DNA from: Corynebacterium ulceribovis DSM 45146
Lineage (GTDB): Bacteria; Actinomycetota; Actinomycetes; Mycobacteriales; Mycobacteriaceae
DNA: 64,000 bases
Assembly: GCF_000372445.1 (NCBI RefSeq)
Contig: NZ_AQUY01000001.1
Location: 761,553-825,552 of the forward strand
Direction: 5' to 3'
In this document: piece by piece, positions 28,448 to 38,532 of the stretch
How the letters are laid out: each line of letters opens with the position of its first letter
Numbering within the stretch: the first letter of the stretch is position 1
Position numbers and translations under genes: made by a program
The notes under the pieces: generated by a model
Seen by the model: the letters and a program-made list of their open reading frames with translations, nothing else
Databases searched by the model: none
What the model was told of the DNA's origin: nothing

Positions 28448-29650
28448 TCAAAAAGCCCCGGCAGCGCCCAAAACCGCGCCGAGACCCGCCGCCCCTAGGA
28501 CCACAATCCACGGGGCGGTTTTCCACATATGCAGTGCGATAAACGCGATTGCGGCGACCGCCATCGTCCACACGCCGTGGATACCGGTGATAAAGACTGG
28601 GTCGTAGAGCGCCGCTGCGAGCAGCCCCACCACACCGGCATTGACCCCTGCGAGCACCCGACGGGCCTGCGGCAGTGACCGCAGCTTGGCCCAACTTGGC
28701 AACGCCGCGAGCAACAACAACGCCGACGGCAAGAAAATCGCGACCGTTGCGACAATCGCACCCTGCCAACCTGCGGCAATCGCGCCGAGGAAAGAAGCGA
28801 AGGTGAACAGCGGGCCGGGCACCGCCTGCGCAGCGGCATAACCAGCGAGGAACTCGTCCGCACCAACCAGGCCAGTGTTGACCGTCTCAGCCTGCAACAG
28901 CGGCAGCACCACGTGGCCCCCACCGAAGACCAAAGCGCCGGAACGATAAAACGAATCCAACAACGTCAAATACACATTGTCCACCGCGCGCGCGACCACC
29001 GGCAAACCAAGCAGCAAACCAACAAACAACACCGCCGCCGCCCACGACAACCACGCTGGGACAGAAAAATTGAGGTTATCGTCTGAGTCCTCCTTCGCTA
29101 CCGGCAGTCCCGCCAGCAGGAAGTAGCCCAGCGCGCCCGCGCCGACAATCGCCACAATCTGTCCGCTAAACCCAGGCAGAAGCAACGCCGACAAAAACGC
29201 CAACAAGGCCAGTGACGCCCGGCGCGCGTCGGGGGTCAGATTCGCGGCCATCCCCCAAACCGCATGGAGCACCACCGCCACAGTGGCGGCCTTCAAACCA
29301 ATCAGCCAACCGGCATCGGACTGCTCACCAACAAAATCCAACCCCCAAGCAAATGCCGCCAACGCCACGGCAGAGGGCACCGTGAAGGTGAGCCACGAAA
29401 CGAACATTCCCAGCAGCCCGGCGCGATGCAGCCCCAACCCCATGCTGACCTGGGAGGACGCCGGACCCGGCAGGAATTGGCAGAGTGCCACCAAATCCGA
29501 ATAAGCCTTGTCGCCCAGCCACTTGCGGCGAACCACCACAGCTTCCCGGAAGTAGCCCAAGTGGGCGGTAGGGCCGCCGAAACTGGTCAAGCCCAAAGGC
29601 CCAAAAGTGGTGAATACGTCAAAGACGCTGCCGCGCTGTGTGGTTGTCAT
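28448..29650 (-). CDS. chrA: Chromate transporter ChrA (CHR family)
   Basis: A 400-residue two-domain CHR protein. Each half carries the family repeat: FGPLGLTSFGGPTAHLGYF and CQFLPGPASSQ in the first, and VFGGGHVVLPLLQ with AAQAVPGPLFTFASFLGA in the second. About 10-12 membrane helices are visible. CHR proteins export chromate with protons; some may carry other oxyanions. No regulator gene is adjacent. It lies 13 nt downstream of yaaA on the same strand, possibly co-transcribed. Confidence 0.9.
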   Translation of the reverse strand: MTTTQRGSVFDVFTTFGPLGLTSFGGPTAHLGYFREAVVVRRKWLGDKAYSDLVALCQFLPGPASSQVSMGLGLHRAGLLGMFVSWLTFTVPSAVALAAFAWGLDFVGEQSDAGWLIGLKAATVAVVLHAVWGMAANLTPDARRASLALLAFLSALLLPGFSGQIVAIVGAGALGYFLLAGLPVAKEDSDDNLNFSVPAWLSWAAAVLFVGLLLGLPVVARAVDNVYLTLLDSFYRSGALVFGGGHVVLPLLQAETVNTGLVGADEFLAGYAAAQAVPGPLFTFASFLGAIAAGWQGAIVATVAIFLPSALLLLAALPSWAKLRSLPQARRVLAGVNAGVVGLLAAALYDPVFITGIHGVWTMAVAAIAFIALHMWKTAPWIVVLGAAGLGAVLGAAGAF

Positions 29651-29663
29651 GACCCTGATGGTC

Positions 29664-30407
29664 TCATGAAACCGTCAGTTCTACCTGCTGAGGCGATAGT
29701 GCCTGAGCGGCAAAACCCGCTGCTTGGGCTACCTCAACGAGCTCAGTGGCTGAAGCCGGATGCTCGCCGGATAAGGCTAGCGCGCGAGCCAGCTGACCTT
29801 TGTAGTGCTTATTGAAATGCGACACCACTTTGCCTGCTGCAGTGACCACCCGCACCTCGAGCGAAGGTACGTCCTGTGGTGGCTTACCTAGATTCCGGTA
29901 GCCACCAGAGCGCAGGTCCACGATCAAACCAGCATCTAGGTCCCCGAGGGCGTCAGTGATTGTGCGGCCCCACCGCGCCCGCATTGTCGGTGTGGAGCCA
30001 TCCGGGTGCGGAACCTTTGACGTTGCCGACAAGCGGTAGTGCGGGATGGCGTCGCTGCCCGCGACTAGCCCGAAAAGGGCTGAGCCGATGGTAAGAACCC
30101 GGTGCGCCTCCGGCGGCAAAGACGCCGGTTCCAAAGCGTCAAAAAGCACACCGGTGTAGACCTGAAGCGCTGGGGCAGTGGCGGCGGATCGGAGGTCCGC
30201 ATTGGCGCTGACTTCGCCAGTTTGGCGCGAGCTGAGCTTGAGCAGGTCAAGGGCGGTATCTGGGGTGGTGGAGCACAGGCTGATGAGGTCGGAAAGGATG
30301 CTGCTGCGCACGTCCGAAAGGGTGGGGAATGGCAGCTCGGAGAGATTCAGCGGTGGCCCAGCGGTAGGGAAAGCTTTAGTTTCAGACGGCGGCAGCAAAA
30401 TCAGCAT
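29664..30407 (-). CDS. yaaA: YaaA-family (DUF328) peroxide-stress protein
   Basis: A 247-residue protein beginning MLILLPPSETKA, the actinobacterial YaaA signature; ALQVYTGVLFDAL and the terminal FNKHYKGQLARALA also fit. E. coli YaaA lowers free iron during peroxide stress and the fold binds DNA. The ATG at 30407 is chosen: TACGGT lies 6 nt upstream (leaderless), while the longer frame begins at a TTG. It is divergent from proS, with 55 bp between start codons. Confidence 0.88.
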   Translation of the reverse strand: MLILLPPSETKAFPTAGPPLNLSELPFPTLSDVRSSILSDLISLCSTTPDTALDLLKLSSRQTGEVSANADLRSAATAPALQVYTGVLFDALEPASLPPEAHRVLTIGSALFGLVAGSDAIPHYRLSATSKVPHPDGSTPTMRARWGRTITDALGDLDAGLIVDLRSGGYRNLGKPPQDVPSLEVRVVTAAGKVVSHFNKHYKGQLARALALSGEHPASATELVEVAQAAGFAAQALSPQQVELTVS

Positions 30408-30462
30408 GCGGTAACCGTAGTCCAACGCACCAACGCTACGGGCAGTAGATACACTTCAACGT

Positions 30463-32283
30463 ATGATCACCCGTCTTTCGCAACTATTTCTGCGCACCCT
30501 CCGTGACGACCCTGCCGACGCAGAAGTGCCAAGCCACAAACTGCTTGTCCGCGCCGGCTACATCCGCCGTGTTGCCCCCGGCATTTACTCCTGGCTGCCG
30601 CTGGGGCTGCGAGCGGTCCGCAACGTTGAGCAGATTGTTCGCGAAGAGATGAACGGCATTGGCGCACAGGAAATCTCTCTGCCGGCGCTGCTGCCACGCG
30701 AAGCCTACGAAAAGACGAACCGGTGGACTGAATACGGCCCAAGCCTGTTCCGTCTCAAGGACCGCAAGGACGCCGACTACCTGCTTGGCCCAACCCACGA
30801 AGAAGTCTTCGCGCTGACCGTGAAGGACATGTACACCAGCTACAAGGACTTCCCAACGACGCTGTACCAAATCCAAACCAAGTACCGCGACGAAGAGCGC
30901 CCACGCGCTGGCATTCTGCGTGGCCGCGAATTCATCATGAAGGACTCCTACTCCTTCGACATGGACGACGCCGGGCTGGAAGCTAGCTACCAGGCACACC
31001 GCGGGGCCTACCAGCGTATTTTTGACCGACTTGGTGTCGACTACGTCATCTGCGCCGCCACCTCTGGCGCGATGGGCGGCTCCGCTTCGGAAGAATTCCT
31101 CGCTGTGTCCGCCAACGGTGAAGATACTTTCGTCCGCGCCACCGACGGTGACTACGCCGCCAACGTTGAGGCAGTCGTCACCCAGCCAGGCGTCGAGCGG
31201 CCAATTGAGGGCCAGCCGGAAGCAGTGGTGCACGACACCCCAGATGCCGAAACCATTGACGCGCTGGTGGAATGGGCCAATGGTGCCGGTGTGCAGATTA
31301 ACGGTGTGGCAGTCACTGCGGCCGACACGTTGAAGTGCGTGATGACGAAAGTTACCCGCGTGCTTACTGATGAAGAAGCGAAAGCTGCGCTGAAAGCCGC
31401 TAACGGAGATGCCAGCCAGGTGCCAGATCTGGTGACCGAACTTGTTGGTGTGCTGGTGCCGGGCGACCGCGAAGTAGACATGAAGCGTCTCGAGGCGGCT
31501 TTTGAGCCAGCGGAAGTAGCGCTGCTGGAAGACGACGACTTCAAGGCCGCACCATTTTTGGTCAAGGGCTACATCGGCCCGCGCGCACTGGCGGCGAACG
31601 GCGTGAAGGTGTTGGCAGACCCACGAGTGGTTTCCGGGACATCGTGGATTACCGGCGCCGACGCGAAGAATCAGCATGTGGTGGGCTTGGTATGCGGCCG
31701 CGACTTCACCCCAGATGGCGTGATCGAGGCTGCGGAAGTGCACGAAGGTGACCCAGCGCCAGAAGGACAGGGCACGCTGACTCTGGCCCGCGGCATCGAA
31801 ATCGGCCACATTTTCCAGCTGGGTCGCAAGTACACCGACGCCATGGAACTGGACATTCTGGACGAAAACGGCCGCCGGGCCCGCCCAACCATGGGTTCCT
31901 ACGGCATCGGTGTCTCCCGCCTGGTGGCCGTGCTCGCCGAGCAGATGCACGACGACAAAGGTCTGGTGTGGCCAGCAGCGGTGGCACCATTCCCAGTGCA
32001 TGTGGTCATTGCGAATAAGGACGCCGAAGCAGGTGAAGCAGCAGAAGCACTGGCAGCGGAGCTTGATGCCGCAGGTGTGGAAGTGCTCCTCGACGACCGC
32101 CCAAAGGTCAGCCCAGGCGTGAAGTTCAAGGACTCGGAGCTGCTGGGCATGCCGTATGTCATTGTGGTTGGCCGCGGTTTCCAGGACCGGAAGGTTGAGC
32201 TGCGTAACCGCCTAACTGGCGAAAAATCCGAGATTGACTATGACGTAGCAGTGGCCACTGTGCAGGGGCTGCTCGCGAACTAG
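30463..32283 (+). CDS. proS: Prolyl-tRNA synthetase (bacterial type)
   Basis: A 606-residue class II synthetase. Motif 1 lies in the [14 protein letters not shown] region, motif 2 in [17 protein letters not shown], and motif 3 in [14 protein letters not shown]. The insertion of about 170 residues between motifs 2 and 3 is the INS editing domain that clears Ala-tRNA(Pro), so this is the full bacterial form. The anticodon-binding domain is at the C-terminus. TACACT is 7 nt before the ATG with no SD. The TAG stop overlaps the stop of the convergent gene. Confidence 0.97.
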   Translation: MITRLSQLFLRTLRDDPADAEVPSHKLLVRAGYIRRVAPGIYSWLPLGLRAVRNVEQIVREEMNGIGAQEISLPALLPREAYEKTNRWTEYGPSLFRLKDRKDADYLLGPTHEEVFALTVKDMYTSYKDFPTTLYQIQTKYRDEERPRAGILRGREFIMKDSYSFDMDDAGLEASYQAHRGAYQRIFDRLGVDYVICAATSGAMGGSASEEFLAVSANGEDTFVRATDGDYAANVEAVVTQPGVERPIEGQPEAVVHDTPDAETIDALVEWANGAGVQINGVAVTAADTLKCVMTKVTRVLTDEEAKAALKAANGDASQVPDLVTELVGVLVPGDREVDMKRLEAAFEPAEVALLEDDDFKAAPFLVKGYIGPRALAANGVKVLADPRVVSGTSWITGADAKNQHVVGLVCGRDFTPDGVIEAAEVHEGDPAPEGQGTLTLARGIEIGHIFQLGRKYTDAMELDILDENGRRARPTMGSYGIGVSRLVAVLAEQMHDDKGLVWPAAVAPFPVHVVIANKDAEAGEAAEALAAELDAAGVEVLLDDRPKVSPGVKFKDSELLGMPYVIVVGRGFQDRKVELRNRLTGEKSEIDYDVAVATVQGLLAN

Positions 32284-33254
32284 CGACCAGGAGTGGGGTT
32301 AGCCAGCGTTACGGCGTGGTCTAGCCCCGCCAGGTCTGCCGCCGCCAGTGCTGCCGAAGACATCAAGCGGGTCGCCCAGATCCGCAGGTCCCCAGAATTG
32401 GCGCGTTCGACAACTTCGCGCCACACCAGCACAGCATTATTGGCCAGATCTTCGGCGGTCATATCGTCAATAAGCACATAACCTGCGGCAGGTGTTGGGG
32501 CGGTGACCTGCAACTTCTTCTTCTTTGGCTGCAGGCCGAAGCTGGTCAGGGCGGCGTCGCGAATCAGCCGGTGGGCCTTTTGCGCCGCGGCGATGGCGGC
32601 GCGTTCCTCGGGATCGGTGCTGCGGGCATGCAGTGTAGTGAGGTTATCCAGCAGGGCATACTCGCTGGTCAAGCCGAAAGCGAGTGCCTCCACATCGGCT
32701 TCGGAGGTGAATAGTTCCGCGCCTTGGAACGGCCCCACACCGGTATCGACCGTCAATTCGCTCAGGCGGTCAGCGTCGACGTGTTGCAGCGCAAACATGA
32801 TGCCAGTGGAAATTGACGCGCCGAAACCGGCTGAAGGGCCAGACAGAGCCTTGATGGCGCCGAAGCTGCTGGTGACGGCTTCGAAAAGCAGGCGGGCGTC
32901 ATCTGCGTCGGCGGGGGCAGAGACTGAACCGAGGCTGGATTGCTGCGTCTGGCATGCTTCGGGCACAGTGCCATCTTCAAAGGTTCCGCATTGGCGAACC
33001 ACTTCGGCCTGCAATATGTCAGCTTGGCTGCGGCGAAACTCGGCAATGTCCTTGTCCTGCAAGGCATCTGCGTTCATCCGGGCGACATCTCGGAGTTGAC
33101 GAATGCCATCGTCGGCACTGTGCTGCAGAGTTGAGCAGGCCGTCAGCGCCCCGCCAGCCACCGCCGTGCCGACCGCGCCCGTGAGCATGACACGGCGCAA
33201 AAAGCTGCGTCGGGACAGGGGAGCGGCGGCGGTGAAGTCTGGGTGGGAAGGCAC
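32280..33254 (-). CDS. DUF4439 exported lipoprotein with Tat-like signal
   Basis: A 324-residue protein. The N-terminus has a twin-arginine motif (SRRSFLRR) followed by a hydrophobic segment and lipobox ALTAC (C40), suggesting a Tat-exported, lipid-anchored protein. The C-terminal half ([14 protein letters not shown], later [23 protein letters not shown]) is a ferritin-like helical DUF4439 domain. Function unknown; the family sits beside rimP-nusA in mycobacteria as well. It starts with GTG, divergent from rimP by 41 bp. Confidence 0.85.
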   Translation of the reverse strand: MPSHPDFTAAAPLSRRSFLRRVMLTGAVGTAVAGGALTACSTLQHSADDGIRQLRDVARMNADALQDKDIAEFRRSQADILQAEVVRQCGTFEDGTVPEACQTQQSSLGSVSAPADADDARLLFEAVTSSFGAIKALSGPSAGFGASISTGIMFALQHVDADRLSELTVDTGVGPFQGAELFTSEADVEALAFGLTSEYALLDNLTTLHARSTDPEERAAIAAAQKAHRLIRDAALTSFGLQPKKKKLQVTAPTPAAGYVLIDDMTAEDLANNAVLVWREVVERANSGDLRIWATRLMSSAALAAADLAGLDHAVTLANPTPGR

Positions 33255-33295
33255 TCTCTTATGGTGCCAGATTCTTGGCTGCTACATTCAACTGC

Positions 33296-33817
33296 ATGGC
33301 AATGCCGAAAGAATCCGAGCTCATCCCGATAATCACCCCTGCCTTGGAGGCAGCTGGCCTGGACCTGGAAGGACTGAAGATCACCCGCGCCGGTGCACAC
33401 TCCCAGGTCACGATTGCGGTTGATGGCGACACTCGACCAGACCTTGATGCACTCGAAGCGCTTTCCCGCAACGTTTCCGAGCTTTTTGACGCAGCGGAGG
33501 CAGCGGGAACCATTAAATTTGGCGGACAAGGCTACAACCTGGAACTGACCACCATGGGTGTGGGAGCGCCATTGACTGCCCCGCGACACTTCCGCCGGAA
33601 CCGAGGCCGGCTCGTCAAACTCCCAAGCGGTGACCTGCAACGACTAGGAGCGGTATCGGCTGACGAAAGTCAGGTAGTTCTCATTTCGCCGAAAGGTGCG
33701 ACGCAGTTAGCAGAATTGGGAGCTATTGGCGGGGCAGTGGTAGAAGTTGAGTTCGCCACTTTGTCTGACGAACAGGCTGCCTTGGTGGCAAAAGACTTCT
33801 CCGATTTCGAGGTTTAA
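33296..33817 (+). CDS. rimP: Ribosome maturation factor RimP
   Basis: A 173-residue RimP needed for 30S assembly. ITPALEAAGLDLEGLKI is the N-terminal domain start, followed by the GDTRPDLDALEALSRNVSE segment and RHFRRNRGRLVKL in the SH3-like C-domain. The ATG at 33296 has TACATT 7 nt upstream and no SD, so it is likely leaderless and opens the rimP-nusA-ylxR-infB operon. Longer in-frame codons back to 33275 would lie in the promoter. Confidence 0.95.
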   Translation: MAMPKESELIPIITPALEAAGLDLEGLKITRAGAHSQVTIAVDGDTRPDLDALEALSRNVSELFDAAEAAGTIKFGGQGYNLELTTMGVGAPLTAPRHFRRNRGRLVKLPSGDLQRLGAVSADESQVVLISPKGATQLAELGAIGGAVVEVEFATLSDEQAALVAKDFSDFEV

Positions 33818-33820
33818 CAA

Positions 33821-34819
33821 GTGAAAATTGATATGACCGCGCTGCGTGGCGTGGAAAAAGAACGTGGCGTAGCAATCGCCGACATGCTCGAAACCATTCG
33901 AAGCGCACTGTCGGAAAGCTACTCCGAATTGCCTGGTGCCGCAGATCAGCACCGGGTAGACATTGACCCAGTAAGCGGCGATGTCACCGTGACTGTCTTT
34001 GAGTACGACGAAGACGGCAACTTGATCTCGCAGTCGGATGACACCCCCAGCGACTTTGGTCGCCACGCAGCCGGCGCCGTGCGCTCCGCGATCAACTCCC
34101 GGATGCGGCAAGCTGCCACCGAACGGACCTACGGCGAATTCGTCGACCTGGAACGGCAGGTAGTTTCCGGCGTCGTGCAGCGCGATGCAATGGCCAACGA
34201 AAAGGGCATTGTTATTGTCCGCATCGGTGGCGAAAACGGCAACGACGGCATTTTGATGCCAGCCGAGCAGATTCCTGGCGAAACCTACGAACACGGTCAG
34301 CGCGTCAAGTGCTACGTGGTCGGGGTGACCAAGGGCATGCGCAACGTGCAGATCCAACTGTCCCGAACCCACCCGGAACTCGTTCGCGGCCTGTTCCGAC
34401 TCGAAGTGCCAGAAGTAGCTGATGATGCTGTGGAACTGGTGTCGATTGCTCGTGAAGCAGGTGCCCGTTCCAAGGTGGCAGTGAAGTCGACCGTCGATGG
34501 ATTGAACGCCAAGGGCGCATGCATTGGCCCGCGTGGTCAGCGTGTTAACCACATCATGAATGATCTGGGCGGCGAAAAGATCGACATTATCGACTGGTCT
34601 GATGACCCAGCGAAATTTGTCGGCAACGCGCTGGCACCAGCCAAGGTGGTGTCGGTGGAGGTAGTGGACCTGGAAACCCAGACCGCGAAAGTGGTTGTTC
34701 CGGAGTATCAACTGTCTCTGGCAATCGGCCGAGAAGGTCAAAACGCTCGATTGGCAGCACGATTGACCGGTTGGCGCATTGACATCCACTCCGATGGCTC
34801 GGAAACAGGGCGCGCGTAA
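33821..34819 (+). CDS. nusA: Transcription termination/antitermination protein NusA
   Basis: A 332-residue NusA. An N-terminal RNA-polymerase-binding domain is followed by the S1 domain (GVVQRDAMANEKGIVIVRIG), KH1 with GPRGQRV and KH2 with GREGQNAR. The acidic C-terminal repeats of E. coli NusA are absent, as usual in actinobacteria. It starts with GTG 3 nt after the rimP stop. NusA modulates pausing, termination and rRNA antitermination. Confidence 0.97.
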   Translation: MKIDMTALRGVEKERGVAIADMLETIRSALSESYSELPGAADQHRVDIDPVSGDVTVTVFEYDEDGNLISQSDDTPSDFGRHAAGAVRSAINSRMRQAATERTYGEFVDLERQVVSGVVQRDAMANEKGIVIVRIGGENGNDGILMPAEQIPGETYEHGQRVKCYVVGVTKGMRNVQIQLSRTHPELVRGLFRLEVPEVADDAVELVSIAREAGARSKVAVKSTVDGLNAKGACIGPRGQRVNHIMNDLGGEKIDIIDWSDDPAKFVGNALAPAKVVSVEVVDLETQTAKVVVPEYQLSLAIGREGQNARLAARLTGWRIDIHSDGSETGRA

Positions 34820-34908
34820 CCGGCAGTTAACCTTTCTGCGGGAATGTGGCGTATCCTAGACAACGGCCCTTTAGTTTTAATCACAGCGGAAGGTGCGGTT
34901 ACCCGTAG

Positions 34909-35235
34909 ATGCAAGCAGATTCCAGCAGCGCAACAGCGCCGCGCATGCGGATGTGCATTGCAACCCGGCAACGCCGACCTGAATCAGAGCTGCTGCGAAT
35001 CGTTGCGGAGAACCGCGACGATAGCGTGATCGCAGTTCCCGATCCACAGCGGCGCTTACCCGGCAGGGGAGCGTGGCTGACGCCAACGATTGAAGCTTGG
35101 GAAATCGCCCAACAGCGCCGTGCGTTTAGTCGGGCGTTGAAGGTATCTGCGAAAGTAGATGCGAATCCAGTGCGCATACACATTGAGAAGGTATGTGAAG
35201 TGGATCAATCAGTGAGGAAGAACCAAAAACCATGA
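34909..35235 (+). CDS. ylxR: YlxR/RnpM family RNA-binding protein
   Basis: A 108-residue DUF448 protein between nusA and infB, its conserved position. The motifs RMCIATRQRRPESELLRIV and LPGRGAWLTP match YlxR. In Bacillus subtilis the homologue binds RNase P RNA and tunes its activity. The ATG at 34909 directly follows an in-frame TAG; a later ATG at MRMCIATR is possible because the SD is weak. Confidence 0.88.
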   Translation: MQADSSSATAPRMRMCIATRQRRPESELLRIVAENRDDSVIAVPDPQRRLPGRGAWLTPTIEAWEIAQQRRAFSRALKVSAKVDANPVRIHIEKVCEVDQSVRKNQKP

Positions 35236-35277
35236 TGAGTATCCGATGAAGCATCAGCGATGATTACCCATCACAAT

Positions 35278-35312
35278 GGAGCCTGCCTGGATTAGCTAAG
35301 CCGGGCAGCTCC
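35278..35312 (+). other. Strong leader hairpin before infB
   Basis: GGAGCCTGCCTGG (35278-35290) pairs with CCGGGCAGCTCC (35301-35312), a 12-bp stem with one bulged C and one G-T pair, 10-nt loop. It ends 20 nt before the infB GTG and has no T-run. A weaker pairing (GATGAGTA with TACCCATC) lies just upstream. Likely an RNA control or processing element. Confidence 0.5.
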
Positions 35313-35331
35313 CACAACCATGAGGAGAGTA

Positions 35332-38241
35332 GTGCCCGGAAAGCTTCGTGTACATGAGCTGGCGAAACAGCTCGGTATCACCAGCAAAGAACTTCTTGCC
35401 AAGCTGAAGGAAGAAGGCGAATTCGTCAAGACGGCGTCGTCGACGGTTCAGCCACCAGTGGTCAAGAAGATGAAGGCGTTGTACGGCGAAGGTGACGCAC
35501 CTTCTGCCAACGCAACCCCTGGACCATCCCTGACGTCGGCTGTTCCTGACGCAAAGCCAAGCCCACGTCCTGGCCCACGCCCGCGCCCGAAGGCACCGGC
35601 AAAGCCAGCGGCTGGCGCTGCCAAGCCAGGCCCACGCCCAACCCCAGGCCCAGGTGCAAAGCCAGGCCCAACTCCTGCGGCGGCCGCACAGAAGGCGGAA
35701 CAGAAGGCAGACAAGCCAAAGCCAACCGCAGCGGCGAAGCCAGGCCCACGTCCAACTCCAGGCCCAGCGGCAAAGCCAGGCCCACGTCCGTCTGCTCCAG
35801 CGCAGGACAAGCAGGACAAGGCTGCTTCGGCAGACATCCCGAAGCCAGCTGCCCGCCCAGGTGGCGCAGCGAAGCCAGGCCCGAAGCCTGGTCCAAAGCC
35901 AGGTCCACGTGCCCCTCGCGTAGCGAACAACCCGTTCTCCACGGGTGAGGAAGAGCGCCACAGCCCACGTCCAGGTGGCGGCCCACGCCCAGGTCCACGC
36001 CCAAGTGGCGGACCTCGTCCTGGCGGCGGCCCACGCCCAGGCCCAGGTGCTGGCGGCCCACGCTCCGGTGGCGGCCCACGTCCTGGCGGACGCGGTGGCG
36101 CAAAGCCAGGTGCACGTCCAGCAGCCGGCGGTTCCGGACGCGGCCCACGCCCAACACCAGCCATGATGCCTGCGCACCCAAGCCCAGGTGTGATGCCACA
36201 ACAGCGCCCAGGCGGTGCTGAAGGTGGTCGCGGTCGCGGTCGTGGTGGCCACGGCGGACCTGGTGGCCCAGGCGGTCCAGGTGGCGGACCACGCGGTGGA
36301 CGCGGCGGTCGTCGCGGCGGTACCGCTGGTGCATTCGGTCGTCCAGGCGGCGCCCCTCGTAAGGGACGCAAGTCGAAGCGTCAGAAGCGCAATGAGTACG
36401 AGGAGATGCACGCACCAACCGTCGTTGGCGGTGTGCGTCTGCCAAACGGCAAGGGCGCTACCGTCCGACTGCGTCAGGGCGCAACCCTGTCCGACTTTGC
36501 GGAGAAGATCGACGCCGATCCAGCGGCATTGGTGCAGGCACTGTTCAACCTTGGCGAAATGGCCACGGCGAACCAGTCCGTACCAGGCGAAACCCTGGAA
36601 CTGCTTGGCGACGAGATGGACTACAAGGTCGAAATCGTCAGCCCTGAAGACGAAGACCGTGAACTGCTCGAAGCATTCGACCTGCAGTTCGGTGAAGACG
36701 AAGGCGATGAAGAAGAACTCGCTTCCCGTCCACCAGTGGTCACCGTTATGGGCCACGTCGACCACGGTAAGACCCGACTGCTGGACTCGATCCGTCGTGC
36801 AAACGTCGGCTCCGGCGAAGCAGGCGGCATTACCCAGACCATCGGTGCGTACCAGGTTCCAGTGGACCTCGACGGCGAGCCTCGTCGCGTAACCTTCCTG
36901 GATACCCCAGGTCACGAAGCGTTTACCGCGATGCGTGCCCGTGGTGCGAAGTCCACAGACATCGCCATCCTGGTGGTTGCTGCCGATGACGGCGTCATGC
37001 CTCAGACCGTGGAAGCAATTAACCACGCCAAGGCTGCTGATGTGCCAATCGTCGTCGCAGTGAACAAGATCGATAAGGAAGGCGCTGACCCACAGAAGAT
37101 TCGTGGCCAGCTCACCGAATACGGTCTGACCGACGAAGAGTGGGGCGGCGACACCATGTTCGTCGACATCTCCGCGAAGCAGGGCACCAACATCGACGGT
37201 CTGCTGGAGGCAGTGTTGCTTACTGCTGACGCGGCTCTGGATCTGCGTGCTAACCCAGACATGGATGCACAGGGTGTGGCGATTGAAGCGCACCTTGACC
37301 GTGGTCGCGGCCCAGTGGCTACCGTCATTGTTCAGCGCGGTACCTTGCGCGTTGGTGACTCGATTGTGGTTGGCGATGCCCATGGCCGTGTCCGTCGAAT
37401 GATTGACGAATACGGTAAGGACATTGAGGAAGCTGGTCCATCCTGCCCAGCGCAGGTCTTGGGTCTGACTTCGGTGCCAGGTGCTGGTGACAACCTGCTC
37501 GTTGTCGAAGACGACCGGATTGCCCGCCAGATTGCTAACCAGCGTGATGCACGTCGACGCTCTGCTCTGCAGGCGAAGAACCGCAAGCGCATCTCCCTGG
37601 AGAACCTGGACGAGCACCTCAAGGAAACCAACGTCCTCAACCTCATCCTCAAGGGCGACAACGCCGGTACCGTCGAGGCACTGGAAGAAGCGCTCCTCAA
37701 GATCGAGGTCGACGACGAAGTTGCGCTCAACGTTGTGGACCGCGGTGTGGGTGCTGTCACCCAGACCAACGTCGACCTGGCAGCGGCATCCGATGCCGTC
37801 ATCATTGCCTTCAACGTTCGTTCCGAAGGCAAGGCAACCGAGCACGCCAATGCCGAAGGCGTCGAAATCCGCTACTACACGGTCATCTACAAGGCCCTGG
37901 AAGAAGTGGAAGCAGCGCTGCGCGGCATGCTTAAGCCAATCTACGAAGAACGCGAACTCGGCCGTGCCGAAATCCGCGCTACCTTCAAGGCTTCTGCTGT
38001 CGGCCTGATTGCAGGTTGCATGATCGAGTCCGGCAAGGTGCACCGCAACAACAAGGTGCGCATTGTCCGCGATGGCACGGTTGTTGCCGAACAGGCATCG
38101 ATCAACTCGCTGCGTCGTGAGAAGGATGACGTCACTGAGGTCTCCGCAGGTTACGAATGCGGTATGGTGCTGTCCTACCAGGACATCCAGGTCGGCGACA
38201 TCATTGAAGCCTACGAGCTGGTTGAGGTACCACGTACCTAA
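35332..38241 (+). CDS. infB: Translation initiation factor IF-2
   Basis: A 969-residue IF-2. The GTG at 35332 ([14 protein letters not shown]) with AGGAGAG upstream is the conserved start; the ATG at 35320 overlaps that SD. The N-terminal IF2N module (1-50) is followed by a low-complexity Pro/Gly/Arg/Ala region (about 63-343) rich in KPGPRP and RPGGGP units, then a second IF2N-like segment and the GTPase domain with G1 GHVDHGKT (from about 474), G3 DTPGHEA and G4 NKID. C-terminal domains bind fMet-tRNA. A strong terminator follows. Confidence 0.97.
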   Translation: MPGKLRVHELAKQLGITSKELLAKLKEEGEFVKTASSTVQPPVVKKMKALYGEGDAPSANATPGPSLTSAVPDAKPSPRPGPRPRPKAPAKPAAGAAKPGPRPTPGPGAKPGPTPAAAAQKAEQKADKPKPTAAAKPGPRPTPGPAAKPGPRPSAPAQDKQDKAASADIPKPAARPGGAAKPGPKPGPKPGPRAPRVANNPFSTGEEERHSPRPGGGPRPGPRPSGGPRPGGGPRPGPGAGGPRSGGGPRPGGRGGAKPGARPAAGGSGRGPRPTPAMMPAHPSPGVMPQQRPGGAEGGRGRGRGGHGGPGGPGGPGGGPRGGRGGRRGGTAGAFGRPGGAPRKGRKSKRQKRNEYEEMHAPTVVGGVRLPNGKGATVRLRQGATLSDFAEKIDADPAALVQALFNLGEMATANQSVPGETLELLGDEMDYKVEIVSPEDEDRELLEAFDLQFGEDEGDEEELASRPPVVTVMGHVDHGKTRLLDSIRRANVGSGEAGGITQTIGAYQVPVDLDGEPRRVTFLDTPGHEAFTAMRARGAKSTDIAILVVAADDGVMPQTVEAINHAKAADVPIVVAVNKIDKEGADPQKIRGQLTEYGLTDEEWGGDTMFVDISAKQGTNIDGLLEAVLLTADAALDLRANPDMDAQGVAIEAHLDRGRGPVATVIVQRGTLRVGDSIVVGDAHGRVRRMIDEYGKDIEEAGPSCPAQVLGLTSVPGAGDNLLVVEDDRIARQIANQRDARRRSALQAKNRKRISLENLDEHLKETNVLNLILKGDNAGTVEALEEALLKIEVDDEVALNVVDRGVGAVTQTNVDLAAASDAVIIAFNVRSEGKATEHANAEGVEIRYYTVIYKALEEVEAALRGMLKPIYEERELGRAEIRATFKASAVGLIAGCMIESGKVHRNNKVRIVRDGTVVAEQASINSLRREKDDVTEVSAGYECGMVLSYQDIQVGDIIEAYELVEVPRT

Positions 38242-38283
38242 GGCAGTCCAAGTACGCCACGTTGTGTGCTTAGCGACGAAGTG

Positions 38284-38316
38284 AAGACCGGTCAGCAAAT
38301 TGCTGACCGGTCTTTT
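38284..38316 (+). terminator. Rho-independent terminator after infB
   Basis: AAGACCGGTCAGCAA (38284-38298) and TTGCTGACCGGTCTT (38300-38314) form a perfect 15-bp inverted repeat followed by T residues. It ends the rimP-nusA-ylxR-infB unit before the sqr-like cassette. Confidence 0.88.
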
Positions 38317-38358
38317 CGCTTTCTTGACCAACTTCCTGTCTGAGGTGGTCTACTCGGC

Positions 38359-38386
38359 GACCAGCACTCGGGGACGAGCACTCGGG
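38359..38386. repeat. Tandem 14-bp repeat upstream of the sqr-like gene
   Basis: GACCAGCACTCGGG and GACGAGCACTCGGG lie head to tail with one mismatch. They sit between the infB terminator and the sqr promoter. Function unknown; possibly regulatory or a replication-slippage duplication. Confidence 0.6.
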
Positions 38387-38473
38387 GGTTTAGCAGGAAA
38401 GAGTGTGTCCGATCGGGTTGCTAGCTATCGGATGCAGCGAGTGGCTTGGAAGGGGCATATGTCACATTTGCTG

Positions 38474-38495
38474 TAGATATACCCCCTAGGGCATA
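38474..38495 (+). promoter_or_regulatory. Candidate -10 and CsoR/CstR-like operator of the sqr-like gene
   Basis: A TAGATA -10-like hexamer (38474-38479) runs into ATACCCCCTAGGGCATA (38479-38495). The ATACCCC...GGG arrangement resembles sites of CsoR/CstR repressors, and CstR controls sulfide-oxidation genes in firmicutes. The right half is degenerate, so this is a candidate only. No CsoR-family gene lies in the window. Confidence 0.4.
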
Positions 38496-38532
38496 GCGTT
38501 GGGGGTGTCCACCTACTAGCTAGGAGTTGACC

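Noticed and set aside
35296..38331. A 1011-codon open frame on the minus strand across infB
   Set aside because: It is the antisense of infB; its Trp/Ala/Cys-rich composition mirrors the GC-rich repeats of the IF-2 gene, and it has no promoter or family-like motif.
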